A DNA stretch of 59,563 nt. It comes from Burkholderia sp. E7m39 (GTDB taxonomy: Bacteria; Pseudomonadota; Gammaproteobacteria; Burkholderiales; Burkholderiaceae). Location: positions 1 to 59,563 of the forward strand of contig BBSL01000259.1 in NCBI GenBank assembly GCA_001319865.1, read 5' to 3'. The notes beneath the pieces were generated by a model. The model saw nothing but the letters and a program-made list of their open reading frames with translations, was not told the DNA's origin and did no database searches. A program made the translations under genes and the position numbers. Numbering within the stretch: the stretch's first letter is position 1; each line of letters starts with the position of its first letter. Shown here one piece after another: positions 17,464 to 27,521 of the stretch.

Positions 17464-20400
17464 TCATTTCTCACCCGTTGGCAAGGTGAACTGAAACGTG
17501 GATCGCCGACCTGCGGCCTCGGACAGCCAAAGTCGCCCACCGTGTGATTCAACGATCGAACGGCTGATTCGCAGTCCCATGCCGGTACCATGAGGCTTGG
17601 TAGTGAAAAATGGATCGAAAATCTGGTCCGCGAGTTCGGGGGGCACGCCCGCTCCTGTATCCCGGACGGACACCACGATTTCGTCAAGGCTCCTCCACGA
17701 TCTGACGACAATTTCTCTGGCGGAATCGATGTCCTTTATCGCTTCTATGCCGTTGACGATAAGATTCATCGCGACCTGCTGCAGTTGCACGCGATCGCCG
17801 ATGACGGATGGGAGATCAGGCGCCAAATCGAGTTCCACCACTATCCCATAGCGATCGATCTCGCTAACCAACAAGCCGACGGTGTCACGGAGGATTTCGC
17901 CGACTTCGAGGACATCCCGATTCAAAGCCCCCTTCTCAAACTGCTTGCGGATTCTATGGATGATATCCGCTGCCCTGTGTCCATCCTGCACCATGTTCGT
18001 TGCAGCCGCCCGTGCCTCTTCCAGATCCGGGGTTTCACGCGACAGCCATCGCAGACAAGCACTCGCGTACGAAATCGCCCCTGTAATTGGCTGGTTGAGT
18101 TCGTGAGCTAGCGAAGCAGCGACCTCGCCCATTGTCGTGGCACGATTGAGTCGTGCCAGATCTGTCATTGCCTGACGTAAGTCTTCTTCCGCACGCTTGC
18201 GTTCCGATACGTCGCGGATCGCACCAACGAAATCGAGATTTCCCACATTGACCGTACGTCCCAAAGCGTGGACATATTTAATCCGTCCATCCGGCATAAG
18301 AAACCGATGCTGGCTGTCGAATTCTGTCTTTTCGCTAATCGCAGCTTCAAGCGCAACCCGAACAGATTCACGGTCTTCCGGATGAACTCGTTCTAACATC
18401 AGATCGAGGGAAGGTTTAACGCGGCGATCAAATTCTGTGATCCTGTATCCTTCTTCTGACCAGTAATGGTCGCCGTTTGAGGCATTCCAGCCAAAGGTAC
18501 CCGTGTGACTGATTTCCTCGCCCTGAGCGAGGAACGCTTCGCTACGTTGCAGATTGGTGTAGAGCGTTGCGTTTTCGAGCGAGATCGCGGCCTGAGATGC
18601 TAACACTTGCAGGAGGGCCAAACGATCAGAAGTGAAAACTCCGGGCAGCAGGTTATTCTCGAGGTAAAGCACGCCGCGGAGTTCGGTCTGCTTTATGACC
18701 GGCAGACATAGGACGGAGCGCGCGCCACTTTTCTGAACATACTCATCGACCGAATAGACAGTGTCTGCCAACGCATCGTTGAGCAACACGCGTTGTCTTG
18801 TGCGAAGAACATAGTCCAGCGCCGGGCGCAAAAGGTCTGAGTGGCCAATCGTTGCCTGACCGACGGTTACGTGAATGCCACCGGGCCCGTCAGTCGCTTC
18901 AGCTTCGATCCGCGGCTCGCTTTCTTGGACGCCACCATGAACCAGAATGAGCAGTCCGCGATTGGCGCCCGCATTCTGGACGACGAGCCTCACTAACGTT
19001 TCGATGAGACGCGGTAGAAATATTTCGCTCGAAAGAGCCTGTGACAGCTTGAACACCGTGGCGAGATCCAGAAGCGCCGCTGGCGATACAATCGTAGCCG
19101 TCGCGCCCGGTGATGCGGCTTCGTCCAGGATTTGCGGATAGAGTCGATCCAGTTGTCGGACCTTTCCGTCAGCCCCCCAACTAAGGAAGCAGCTGCGAGC
19201 ATCGCGCAGATATGCTCGCGCCGTCTTCTCAAAACCCCGCGCAGCATAAAAGCGCCCCGCGAGTTCATTTGCTGTGGCTTCGTTATGCAAGAACCCATTA
19301 GCCTGCGCTGAACGAATAGCCTTTTCGTATAAATGTTCGGCCTCGGTCACCCGCCCTTCGACCCTCGCGATTTCCGCTTCAACGAGTGCGGAGCAGTTTT
19401 CGAAATTGTCTGGACATCCCTCGGCCCATCTCGCAAGCTTCGCGTGATGCTCGTACACCGCTTTGAACTCCGGGCTCTGCACATCCTCTGACGTCGAGTC
19501 CATGCCACTCGAAAGCGCGAGAGCCCTAAAGAAGTGATATTCCACCTGGTCGAAATAAGACTGCGACCTCGCGAAAAGTCGTGCGGCATTTTCCGAGGCC
19601 TTGATGGCACATGCGAAGTCTCCCGCGTAGAACAGCGCTTGCAACTTACGAATCCAATACCAGCACTCCGGCCTTGCGAGCGTGGGGTTATCTGACAAAT
19701 GCCGTTCGAACGCAGCCTCATCAAAATCACCGTCATCGAACGATCCAAACCTGTCGGTAAGGCCACGAAGCGTTCGCACAAACATGATTTGCGTTTCAAT
19801 CATGCTAATGACACGGCCAAATCGCAACCTTGCCGCGAATTCAAGGCCTGCTTCCGCTTCCAGTTGCACCTCGCTCAGGGGGTCGGCGGCCATCAGCATG
19901 TTGATGTAAAGGTTCGTGCAACTGTAAGCAGCGAACGTCAGATCCCCTGAGCGGTTTGCCTCATCAAAAGCGCGCCGGACAAGCTCCCGCCCCGCCCGTA
20001 CGTGACGCTTCCACGGAATGATCAGGTTGCCAAACCGCATGTAAACCCGTGCTCGGAACCGGGTGAGTCCGTGCCTTTCTACCAGCTCATATGCCAACTT
20101 GCCGAGCTGGTAGCCCGCGTCATAGTTCCCGAATTGAGATCCCGCTAGCACCCCCAAAGTAACATACGCGAAACACGATGCATCGCTGTTTCCATGCCTG
20201 AGACTCAGATCGACAATACGGCACAAAATGAGCGCGTGCAGGTTCTCGTCCGTGAATTGAGCGATTGAAACGGCCTCGGTGTAGACCTCGAGAATATCGA
20301 GCAAAGTCGAGTCGGTTAGCAAAGGGGCGTCGATGAGTGCTTCCATTCGCCGATTGGCTATCATAGCCCACACACGATGGAACTCCTTCGCGGCTTCCTC

Positions 20401-22953
20401 ACGGTCGGGTTCCGCTGACCAATGTTCACCGCGCCCTTTCTGATACTCGATAAAGGCTTCTACGCCGCTGTAGCTTCTGTCCATCAGGTTATAAAGCGTC
20501 AACTGCAGGCGAGTGATAAGTGCGGCGTGGCGAGGATCCCTAGCCCGCGGGCGTAGCATCGCCAGCCGGCTTTCCGCTGCATCCAGCCCCCCCGTCAGCA
20601 GCTCGCATTCGGCAAGAAGGCTCTCGATCGAGAAGATCAGGTCTTCATTGCCATTCCATGTTTCATCCGTCAACATGGCTCGGCCGCGGCGGAGATACCC
20701 TATCGCCGATATGTAGGCCGTTGATGACTTAGCGCGTCTGCCTGCAATCAGGTTCAGGTGTGCAATCCGTTCATGCTCCGCTATCGACGCGGCTAGCGAC
20801 GCCCCACGGTTCAACTGATTGACGATCTCAAAGATGCGTTCTTCGATCGCGGCTGGCGACGTATGATCTGCCATCAGCATGCCGATTCTAAAATGTGCCT
20901 TCGACCGCTGACTCTCCGGAATAGTGGAATATGCGGCCTCCTGAACCCTGTCGTGCAAAAAACGGTACGATTCGTCGGACCTCAGGATAAGCCCGCTTTG
21001 AACAGCCGGCCATAGCTGGCGATGCATTTCATTGACCGAGTCCCCGTGCACAAGCCGCAGTGTCGCGAAGTCGACGCGGTTACCAATGCATGCCAGCTGC
21101 TGCAGCGCTACCCTTGTCTCGGGTGCTAGATGGTTGAGCTTATCGACCATCAAGTCCGCGACATTGTCGGTATATCCCTTCGCGCGAATTCGCTCAAGAT
21201 CCCAACTCCATTGGGGTCTCCGGTGATCTAGAAAAAGCAGGCCCTCGTCGGCCAGAGCATAAATGAACTGGATTGCGAAGAAGGGATTGCCATTCGTCTT
21301 TTCTTCAAGCAGTCGTGCTAAAGGAGCAACGCATTGCCGATCGCGACGTAGAGTATCGGCCAGCAGCAACTCGAGATCGGGGCGGCTCAACGGCCGGAGG
21401 ACAATCTCATGGACAGCCGATCCTGACTGCTGGATTGCTGCGACCTTGCCCTTCAGCGGATGCGTCGGTGAGACTTCGTTGTCGCGATAGGCGCCTATCA
21501 ATAGCAGATGTTTAACGTCAGGCTGCGTGAGCAGGTCTTCAATCAGATCCAGGGTGGCCGCGTCGATCCATTGCAGGTCGTCGAGGAAAAGAGCTAGAGG
21601 ATGGTCTCGGGTGAAAACGTTGACGAGCCGCCGGATCACGCGGCGAAAGCGTAATTGCGCATCTCGCGGCGGCAGCGGAGGGACAGGAGATCGCTCACCA
21701 ATAATCAGCTTCAGGTCCGGGACGAGATCGACGACCAGCTGTCCGTCGGCGCCCAGTTCCTCTCCGATCGCCTGGCGCCAGTGACTAATCTCTGCCGCAC
21801 TCCTGGTGAGAATCAAACGAACCAGGCCCCCTAGAGCTTGCGCCAGAGTCGCAAAGGGAATGTCCGTCTTGTATCGATCAAACTTCCCGGATGCGAAAAG
21901 ACCTCGTGACGGAACGAGCGGTTTGTGAAGCTCGTTGACAACGGCAGATTTGCCGACCCCCGAATATCCTGACACAAGGACGAGCTCTGGATGGCCGCCT
22001 GCGGCGACCCGGTCAAAGCACGCTATCAACGACTCGACTACATCTTCCCGACCATAAAGCTTTTCGGGGACCAATAATTGGTCGGGCATGTCGCGCTCGC
22101 CCAGCGGAAAGTCATCGACGCGTCCTTCTGCCAGCCACTGAGTCAGACATCGCCGAATATCACGCTCCACGGCCGCAGCAGTCTGGTAGCGCGCTTCCGG
22201 CGTTTTGGCGAGCAGTTTCATAACGATGGACGACACGACAGACGGAACATGCGGTTTCCGTTCTTGCGGCGGGAGGGGCTGTCGCGCGATGTGGCAGTGC
22301 ACCCACTCCATCGGATCCGAAGCTGTAAACGGCAGATCGGTTGTCAATAGCTCGTACAGTGTCACGCCTAGCGAGTACAGGTCGCTGCGAGCATCGACCG
22401 AGCGATTCATGCGCCCCGTCTGTTCCGGGGACATGTAAGGAAGTGTCCCTGCGACGATTTCAGCAGATACGGGAGCAAGTCTCTCTCGCGGCAGTCGGGA
22501 CGCGATACCAAACCCCATCAGCCATGCTCGCCCCGAGCGATCGACGAGCACGTTGGCCGGCTTGATATCTCGATGGATAAGCCCATGCCGGTGCGCCTCG
22601 CCCAGCGCCGCAGCGAGGCCGGCTGCGATCCGCAGGCATTGGGCCAGGTCGAGCGGCTCATCGCTATGCGCAGCGATAATCCTATCCAGCGGCTCCCCGC
22701 CTGGATCCTGAAGAACCAGGGTCGGCCGCCCGGCATATCGTGTCAGCTCCAGGGGAACAGCCGCCCAGGCCGGATCAAGTTCCGACGCGAGCGACCATTC
22801 GTACTCCAGCCGGCGCACACCTTGGGAAGTCGACCGGTGGGCCGCCGCGAGCGCGATGACCGGCGCCAGTGTGCCGATGTTCTTGCCGCGGTAAAGCATC
22901 AGGCCCGCCTCCTCGCGAAGAGGCTTCAGCATGTAACCGGAATCCTCTGTCAT
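17464..22953 (-). CDS. giant kinase-like/ATPase/GAF/PAS sensor histidine kinase (copy 2)
   Basis: An 1829-residue paralogue of the protein at 968-6520 with the same order: kinase-like (~20-275), ATPase with GYSGVGKSA (~329-337), helical TPR-like middle, GAF, PAS (HRFLMPDGRIKYVHALGR region), and histidine kinase core (His ~1617 in LAHELNQPI; DTGAG; GTGMGLRI). Here HRDIKPAN (~127-134) is intact, but DFG reads MGFG (~146-149) and the VAIK Lys is absent, so catalysis by this domain is doubtful. The MFS gene lies 157 nt upstream on the same strand, and FixJ-like and single-receiver genes follow further on. It and copy 1 flank the hydrolase cluster, so either may control it. Confidence 0.93.
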   Translation of the reverse strand: MTEDSGYMLKPLREEAGLMLYRGKNIGTLAPVIALAAAHRSTSQGVRRLEYEWSLASELDPAWAAVPLELTRYAGRPTLVLQDPGGEPLDRIIAAHSDEPLDLAQCLRIAAGLAAALGEAHRHGLIHRDIKPANVLVDRSGRAWLMGFGIASRLPRERLAPVSAEIVAGTLPYMSPEQTGRMNRSVDARSDLYSLGVTLYELLTTDLPFTASDPMEWVHCHIARQPLPPQERKPHVPSVVSSIVMKLLAKTPEARYQTAAAVERDIRRCLTQWLAEGRVDDFPLGERDMPDQLLVPEKLYGREDVVESLIACFDRVAAGGHPELVLVSGYSGVGKSAVVNELHKPLVPSRGLFASGKFDRYKTDIPFATLAQALGGLVRLILTRSAAEISHWRQAIGEELGADGQLVVDLVPDLKLIIGERSPVPPLPPRDAQLRFRRVIRRLVNVFTRDHPLALFLDDLQWIDAATLDLIEDLLTQPDVKHLLLIGAYRDNEVSPTHPLKGKVAAIQQSGSAVHEIVLRPLSRPDLELLLADTLRRDRQCVAPLARLLEEKTNGNPFFAIQFIYALADEGLLFLDHRRPQWSWDLERIRAKGYTDNVADLMVDKLNHLAPETRVALQQLACIGNRVDFATLRLVHGDSVNEMHRQLWPAVQSGLILRSDESYRFLHDRVQEAAYSTIPESQRSKAHFRIGMLMADHTSPAAIEERIFEIVNQLNRGASLAASIAEHERIAHLNLIAGRRAKSSTAYISAIGYLRRGRAMLTDETWNGNEDLIFSIESLLAECELLTGGLDAAESRLAMLRPRARDPRHAALITRLQLTLYNLMDRSYSGVEAFIEYQKGRGEHWSAEPDREEAAKEFHRVWAMIANRRMEALIDAPLLTDSTLLDILEVYTEAVSIAQFTDENLHALILCRIVDLSLRHGNSDASCFAYVTLGVLAGSQFGNYDAGYQLGKLAYELVERHGLTRFRARVYMRFGNLIIPWKRHVRAGRELVRRAFDEANRSGDLTFAAYSCTNLYINMLMAADPLSEVQLEAEAGLEFAARLRFGRVISMIETQIMFVRTLRGLTDRFGSFDDGDFDEAAFERHLSDNPTLARPECWYWIRKLQALFYAGDFACAIKASENAARLFARSQSYFDQVEYHFFRALALSSGMDSTSEDVQSPEFKAVYEHHAKLARWAEGCPDNFENCSALVEAEIARVEGRVTEAEHLYEKAIRSAQANGFLHNEATANELAGRFYAARGFEKTARAYLRDARSCFLSWGADGKVRQLDRLYPQILDEAASPGATATIVSPAALLDLATVFKLSQALSSEIFLPRLIETLVRLVVQNAGANRGLLILVHGGVQESEPRIEAEATDGPGGIHVTVGQATIGHSDLLRPALDYVLRTRQRVLLNDALADTVYSVDEYVQKSGARSVLCLPVIKQTELRGVLYLENNLLPGVFTSDRLALLQVLASQAAISLENATLYTNLQRSEAFLAQGEEISHTGTFGWNASNGDHYWSEEGYRITEFDRRVKPSLDLMLERVHPEDRESVRVALEAAISEKTEFDSQHRFLMPDGRIKYVHALGRTVNVGNLDFVGAIRDVSERKRAEEDLRQAMTDLARLNRATTMGEVAASLAHELNQPITGAISYASACLRWLSRETPDLEEARAAATNMVQDGHRAADIIHRIRKQFEKGALNRDVLEVGEILRDTVGLLVSEIDRYGIVVELDLAPDLPSVIGDRVQLQQVAMNLIVNGIEAIKDIDSAREIVVRSWRSLDEIVVSVRDTGAGVPPELADQIFDPFFTTKPHGTGMGLRISRSIVESHGGRLWLSEAAGRRSTFQFTLPTGEK

Positions 22954-23110
22954 TCGAGTGCACGCCCTTCAGGCTGGTTTCGGCTGAATCGATGATTGTG
23001 TTAAAGCAACGAAACGCGACATGACCATGGTCTGTGCGCCTCTTATGCCCCAAGTACACGGTCGTGACCGGAGCAGTCGGCAATGCGATGAACGGGTCAG
23101 AAACGGCTTG

Positions 23111-24442
23111 CTACGCAGGCCGCGCGTCCTTCGGGACAAAAAGGACAAGCGCTCCGCCGATAAGCATCGCGATGGCAATCCCGTAGAGACCAGTAAGCGA
23201 GCTATTCGTAGCCATGCTGGCAGCGCCGAACGCATATTGAGTTGCATAACCTGCAGATGCCGCCACCGTGTTGAGCAGTCCGATTCCTACGGCTGCAGCG
23301 TCGCTCCTAAGATAACTTGTCGCGTAGGCCCAAAACACGCCGACACACGAAAGAATACCGGTGTACGCCAGTGACAAAGCAGCTATCGCGACGAAAAAAT
23401 TGACGTTTTTCTGAGTAGCAACCAGCAGGGAAAGAGCGCTCACGGCTGCGGCAATCGCATAGTGCCATCGACGCTCGTGGAACCGGTCTGACGAAAATCC
23501 CCAGACGATCATCCCAACACTTGCGCAGACAGATGGAATCGCAGCAATCAAACCGTTCCGAGTGAGCGACTGTATGCCCAGATCCCGCAGTATCTGGGGG
23601 AGCCAGTAAGCGAAACCGGAGACAGCCGCACCACCGATGGTCTCGACGGTAGCGAGGATAAGGAACGTCTTGGAATTGAGCACGTGACGCGCGGCTGATC
23701 GGGTGCGCCCGGCACACTTCGCCCGGACGTCCGACTCCAATGCCAATGCGACCCGTTCCTTCTCGGGCGCAGTCAGCCACCTGGTAGTTTGCGGCGTGTC
23801 CTGGATTAAAAAGTGCGCAATAAAACCTACGATTATCGAAGGGATGCCCTCTAACAGAAACATCCATTGCCAGCCTTTTAATCCATAGACATGATGCATG
23901 CTGTCAAGCAGATAACCCGACAGCGGTGCGCACAAGATACCGGCGACAGGAACGGCAGCAAGGAAAATGGCAAGCATCCTCGCGCGCAACGCAGCCGGAA
24001 ACCAGTAGGTCAGGTAAAGGTAGACACCCGGGGCAAGCCCTCCTTCGGCGAGGCCCAGCAGGAACCTGAGCACATAGAATTGCGTCGGCGTAGAAATGAA
24101 CATCATTAGCGACGACACAGTTCCCCAGGTCACCATTATCCGGCAGATCGTTGCGCGTGCTCCCATTTTCGCCAACAGCAGGTTGCTCGGAATGCCGGCC
24201 AGCATATAGCCAAAGAAAAATATACCGGCGCCCCTCCCGTACATCACATCGGTCAGACCGAGCTCTGTCGAGAACTGGAGTTTCGCGAAACCTATATTCA
24301 CACGGTCCATATAGGCAAGCACAAACACCACGAACAAAAGCGGCATAAGCCGCCAGCCTATTCTCTTAAAGACCGAATGTGGTTGTCCCGTGTTGTTTGA
24401 GGATGGCGCCTTTGAGCGCACGGGCTGCGGACATATGTTCAC
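23111..24442 (-). CDS. MFS transporter, anion:cation symporter type
   Basis: A 443-residue, 12-helix transporter. N-terminal FVLAYMDRVNIGFAKLQF and the block GLAEGGLAPGVYLYLTYWFP are hallmarks of the ACS group (tartrate, phthalate, 4-hydroxyphenylacetate and related acids). A GTG at 24442 preceded by GGAGG is the best start; the frame also opens further upstream. It is divergent from a porin gene (24627), with a 184-nt shared promoter region. Together they would bring an organic acid through the outer and inner membranes. The substrate is unknown. Confidence 0.9.
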   Translation of the reverse strand: MNICPQPVRSKAPSSNNTGQPHSVFKRIGWRLMPLLFVVFVLAYMDRVNIGFAKLQFSTELGLTDVMYGRGAGIFFFGYMLAGIPSNLLLAKMGARATICRIMVTWGTVSSLMMFISTPTQFYVLRFLLGLAEGGLAPGVYLYLTYWFPAALRARMLAIFLAAVPVAGILCAPLSGYLLDSMHHVYGLKGWQWMFLLEGIPSIIVGFIAHFLIQDTPQTTRWLTAPEKERVALALESDVRAKCAGRTRSAARHVLNSKTFLILATVETIGGAAVSGFAYWLPQILRDLGIQSLTRNGLIAAIPSVCASVGMIVWGFSSDRFHERRWHYAIAAAVSALSLLVATQKNVNFFVAIAALSLAYTGILSCVGVFWAYATSYLRSDAAAVGIGLLNTVAASAGYATQYAFGAASMATNSSLTGLYGIAIAMLIGGALVLFVPKDARPA

Positions 24443-24626
24443 GAGCCACCTCCTTCGTGGCGTTGTGTGACAGACATCGTGTTCCGGGGGTGACAATTCA
24501 CCGGATTTCTATTACAAACTGTTTTACTCTACCGCTATTTCGAGTCGATGGCATCGCAAGGTCTGTCCCGCGCGGAGGCATACGATCCAGCCCTCTTTGC
24601 TGTGCTGTAGAGGAGGTGAGAGCTAC
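24443..24626. promoter_or_regulatory. divergent promoter region, MFS/porin
   Basis: A 184-nt region with two outward-facing genes, locally AT-rich around 24505-24545. No operator repeat was convincing. The SD for the MFS gene (GGAGG) and for the porin (AGGAGG, 24611-24616) lie at its ends. Confidence 0.5.
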
Positions 24627-25820
24627 TTGAAAAGTTTCTGGCTCGTCGCGGTTTCGACGATGACGGCGTCGGCCGTAGCGATGGCTCAAAGCACCGTCAC
24701 GCTTTACGGAGTGATCGATGAAAGCCTCCTGGTCAGTACCAACAGCAACGGGGGCCGGGTGCTTCGTCTAAGCGACAACGGCATACGCGGAAACCGGATC
24801 GGATTGATAGGAACAGAGGATCTAGGCGACGGAAAGGCGGCGATCTTTCGCCTCGAAAACGGATTTAACGCGACAACCGGCTCAATGGGCCAAGGAGGGC
24901 GACTTTTTGGCAGTCAGGCTTTGGTCGGGGTCACAGGCAACTCTGGCACGGTGCTAGCGGGAAGGCAAATCAACACCGATGCGTCCCTTATTGCTGTGAA
25001 TTTCGCGGCTGCGACACAGTGGGCAGGCGTTCTGGCGGCACACCCGGGGGACGTGGACAATCTCTACGATACATTCAGGGTTCCGGGCGCTCTCAAATAC
25101 ATCGCGCCTAAGATTGGCGGTTTCGATTTTCAAGCGCTCTACGCCCCCGGGGGCGTCGCGGGCAACGGGCCCCGCGCCCAGGTTGCGTCTGCCGCCGTTA
25201 GTTACTCCCTTGGACAGATAGCGATCGGCGCAAGCTACAGCAGCGCCCAGACACCAAATCTTGGCCTGGCCGCCGGAACCGCAAATGCCAACACTGTCAC
25301 CGTTCCGCCAGGCGCAAACTATACGTCGCCCGTCGACAGCGGATTCTCGTCCGCCCACGCCTATCAGGTCCTCTCGTTGGGTGCCTCTTACAGTAGCGGT
25401 TCCGTAACGCTGGGCGTGCTATACACGAACACCCGGTTTCGGGGTCTAGGCGATCCGAGCGCCGGCCCCAATCCTTTAGAGTACACGGGTGATGCCAATT
25501 TCCATAATGTTGAACTGAATGGCAGATACTCCATTTCGCCAGCGCTTTCGGTCGGAGCCTCATACAACGTTACGACCAGAAACAGCGTTTCCACCCTCCA
25601 CCGACCAGAAGGACTGGGTCCCGCACGATACCTGCAGGCCGTGGTAGGCATCCGATACATATTGCAAAAAACCGTCTTCGTCTACCTTGAGGCAATGATG
25701 CAGCACGCGTCGGGTGTCGACTCCACCGGGCGGAGCGCGGTAGCGGCGAATGCAGCCGTTGGCGCGTCATCGAGCGCACAGCAAAGCGCAATGCGAGCGG
25801 GCCTGAATGTTAGTTTCTAG
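24627..25820 (+). CDS. outer-membrane porin, Burkholderia type
   Basis: A 397-residue general porin. The signal peptide ends VAMAQS, followed by the standard porin start STVTLYGVIDESLL. The block IGTEDLGDGKAAIFRLENGF leads to the loop-3 constriction, and the terminal residue is Phe (LNVSF), as needed for BAM assembly. The probable start is a TTG at 24627 with AGGAGG 10 nt upstream. It is divergent from the MFS transporter and convergent with a receiver gene 17 nt away. Confidence 0.9.
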   Translation: MKSFWLVAVSTMTASAVAMAQSTVTLYGVIDESLLVSTNSNGGRVLRLSDNGIRGNRIGLIGTEDLGDGKAAIFRLENGFNATTGSMGQGGRLFGSQALVGVTGNSGTVLAGRQINTDASLIAVNFAAATQWAGVLAAHPGDVDNLYDTFRVPGALKYIAPKIGGFDFQALYAPGGVAGNGPRAQVASAAVSYSLGQIAIGASYSSAQTPNLGLAAGTANANTVTVPPGANYTSPVDSGFSSAHAYQVLSLGASYSSGSVTLGVLYTNTRFRGLGDPSAGPNPLEYTGDANFHNVELNGRYSISPALSVGASYNVTTRNSVSTLHRPEGLGPARYLQAVVGIRYILQKTVFVYLEAMMQHASGVDSTGRSAVAANAAVGASSSAQQSAMRAGLNVSF

Positions 25821-25837
25821 GAGCACGAGCATTCGAT

Positions 25838-26224
25838 CTAATTTTCGTACGGTTGCAAGATTTTTGCGATCAGTGCAAGCAGGCGCTCATCGTCCACCGG
25901 CTTCGAAAAGAAACCGGCAGCACCGCCGTCGCTCGCTCGATCTGAAATAGCTGCTGTCGGGTATGCGGTAATAAAGATCACTGGAATGGGACACTCCCAC
26001 TGTCTGATTGCGCGGAGCAGCGCAAACCCATCCAGATCTGGCATCTGGACATCTGTTATTACCAGTGTCAACCTTGACCGATGAGTATCGTCGATTAGTT
26101 CTTTCGCTGACGAATAGATCGCGACTTGCCAATCAGCCGAGCGAAGCACGCTCGAGAGGCCCATCCGGATAGACTCGTCGTCGTCGACCACGCCAATCAC
26201 AGCGGAAGAGCGCTTTGATTTCAT
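25838..26224 (-). CDS. single-domain response regulator (receiver only)
   Basis: A 128-residue CheY/FixJ-like receiver without output domain. It has acidic residues in GVVDDDESIR, phosphoacceptor Asp in LVITDVQMPD, Thr in FITAYPT and Lys in GFFSKPVDD. The ATG at 26224 has GGAG 7 nt upstream. It lies 148 nt downstream of the FixJ-like gene and convergent with the porin. It likely takes phosphate from one of the giant kinases. Its broken relatives lie at 6718-7452 beside the other kinase, so each kinase once had such a partner. Confidence 0.93.
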   Translation of the reverse strand: MKSKRSSAVIGVVDDDESIRMGLSSVLRSADWQVAIYSSAKELIDDTHRSRLTLVITDVQMPDLDGFALLRAIRQWECPIPVIFITAYPTAAISDRASDGGAAGFFSKPVDDERLLALIAKILQPYEN

Positions 26225-26372
26225 CTGGACTCCGGACGCTGTGCGGGATTCAGACAACCAAACTTAGCGTACGTTACAGTCCGGGGCCGGTAAGGACAAT
26301 AACACCTTCGAATGATGCGCAAAGTACTCCACTTTACTTGCCCCGAGACCCATTACACTTACAGTGTGGGCA

Positions 26373-27026
26373 CTAGCTGGACCCTTCCTCCAACACTGGC
26401 CCCAATTTTTTCACGAGGTCAGCCACGGATCGGGCATGTAGCTTGTGCATCGCTCTTCCACGATGTATCTTGACCGTCACTTCGCTCAGGCCGAGTCGAT
26501 CCGCAATCACCTTGTTCAGCAGACCATCCATGACGAGGCGAATTACTTCCTGCTCTCGCCTCGTTAGCGCCTCGTAGTCCTTGCGAATGTCGGCGGCGGC
26601 TTTTTGTTTGCGAAGGGCCTCTTCGTCTTTAACGAGGGCCGCCGTAACAGTATCGATCAGCGTCTGCTCTTTGTACGGCTTGGTCATAAAGTCGAAGGCA
26701 CCGGCTTTCATGGCTTTTGTCGCCATTTCGATATCCCCGTAGCCGGTGAGAAACACGATTGGAAAGCGGATTCGCTTCCTGAACGACTCCTGCTGCAATG
26801 CCAGCCCGCTGGCTCCCCGCAGACGGATATCCAAAATCAGACAGCTTGGCACCTCCGGCAAAGGCGCGGCCAAGAATTCGTCAGCCGATTCAAACGCGTT
26901 GACCTGAAGTCCAACTGACCTGAAAAGCGAACTCAGCCCGCCCCTGACCGATGGGTCATCGTCAACCACATACACGAGCGGGCGCAGTGCGGACCCTGTC
27001 CCTGGTCGGACTGCATCTTCTTTCAT
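26373..27026 (-). CDS. FixJ/NarL-family response regulator
   Basis: A 217-residue regulator with a receiver domain (VYVVDDDPSVRGGL, Asp in CLILDIRLRG, Lys in FMTKPYKEQ) and a LuxR-type helix-turn-helix (LTRREQEVIRLVMDG, VTVKIHRGRAMHKL). The ATG at 27026 has GGTGGA 6 nt upstream. FixJ-type regulators activate promoters after phosphorylation by PAS/GAF kinases such as the two giant sensors here, so it is the best candidate DNA-binding output of the cluster. It may recognise the 44-bp element near the hydrolases (inference). Confidence 0.93.
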   Translation of the reverse strand: MKEDAVRPGTGSALRPLVYVVDDDPSVRGGLSSLFRSVGLQVNAFESADEFLAAPLPEVPSCLILDIRLRGASGLALQQESFRKRIRFPIVFLTGYGDIEMATKAMKAGAFDFMTKPYKEQTLIDTVTAALVKDEEALRKQKAAADIRKDYEALTRREQEVIRLVMDGLLNKVIADRLGLSEVTVKIHRGRAMHKLHARSVADLVKKLGPVLEEGSS

Positions 27027-27521
27027 GACTGATCCACCGTCGGAACGTGACTCGCAGGAGGTGCTGCGACGCGCTTCTAATATACCAAGCGGTGGAGACC
27101 AAAGACAACGTAGGTCCACTTGCTCTGCACGCGCATCCAGTTGGACTCGGCAGACGCGGATCGCAGGGATCAGTCGGCAGGCGCCTGAGCCGTCCGTGGC
27201 GGTCATCCACTGCCCAGCGCGCGAGCCCAAGGGTTTTTATGTATGACGTCGCGCCGCGCTGCAGCGTCCTGCACCGGGATGGCAATTTGACCAAGCACAT
27301 ATTCGCGGTTCTTTCGGCTGCCGTGTGACTGCGCGTGCGGTCGTAGCCGGGCACGGCCTTTAAGCGTGCCCGGGCAGTCGAGCGCGGGCTTTGCTCGCGC
27401 TCAACGTAGGCAAGCGCTGGCCTGTGACGCCGGAACCCGGAGAATGACTTCTGAGTCCAGTGACAGAGACATCGAACGGCTCCCCCATCCGGCGCTTCAG
27501 GTCTTTCGAGTAAAGAGCGTG
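27027..27521. other. intergenic region with two strong hairpins
   Basis: No gene recognised. Hairpin A at 27347-27373 has perfect 9-nt arms CCGGGCACG/CGTGCCCGG and a 9-nt loop. Hairpin B at 27380-27402 has 7-nt arms GAGCGCG/CGCGCTC. They stand only 6 nt apart, downstream of the SDR gene (minus) and upstream of the FixJ-like gene. They probably terminate or insulate SDR transcription. Confidence 0.55.
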
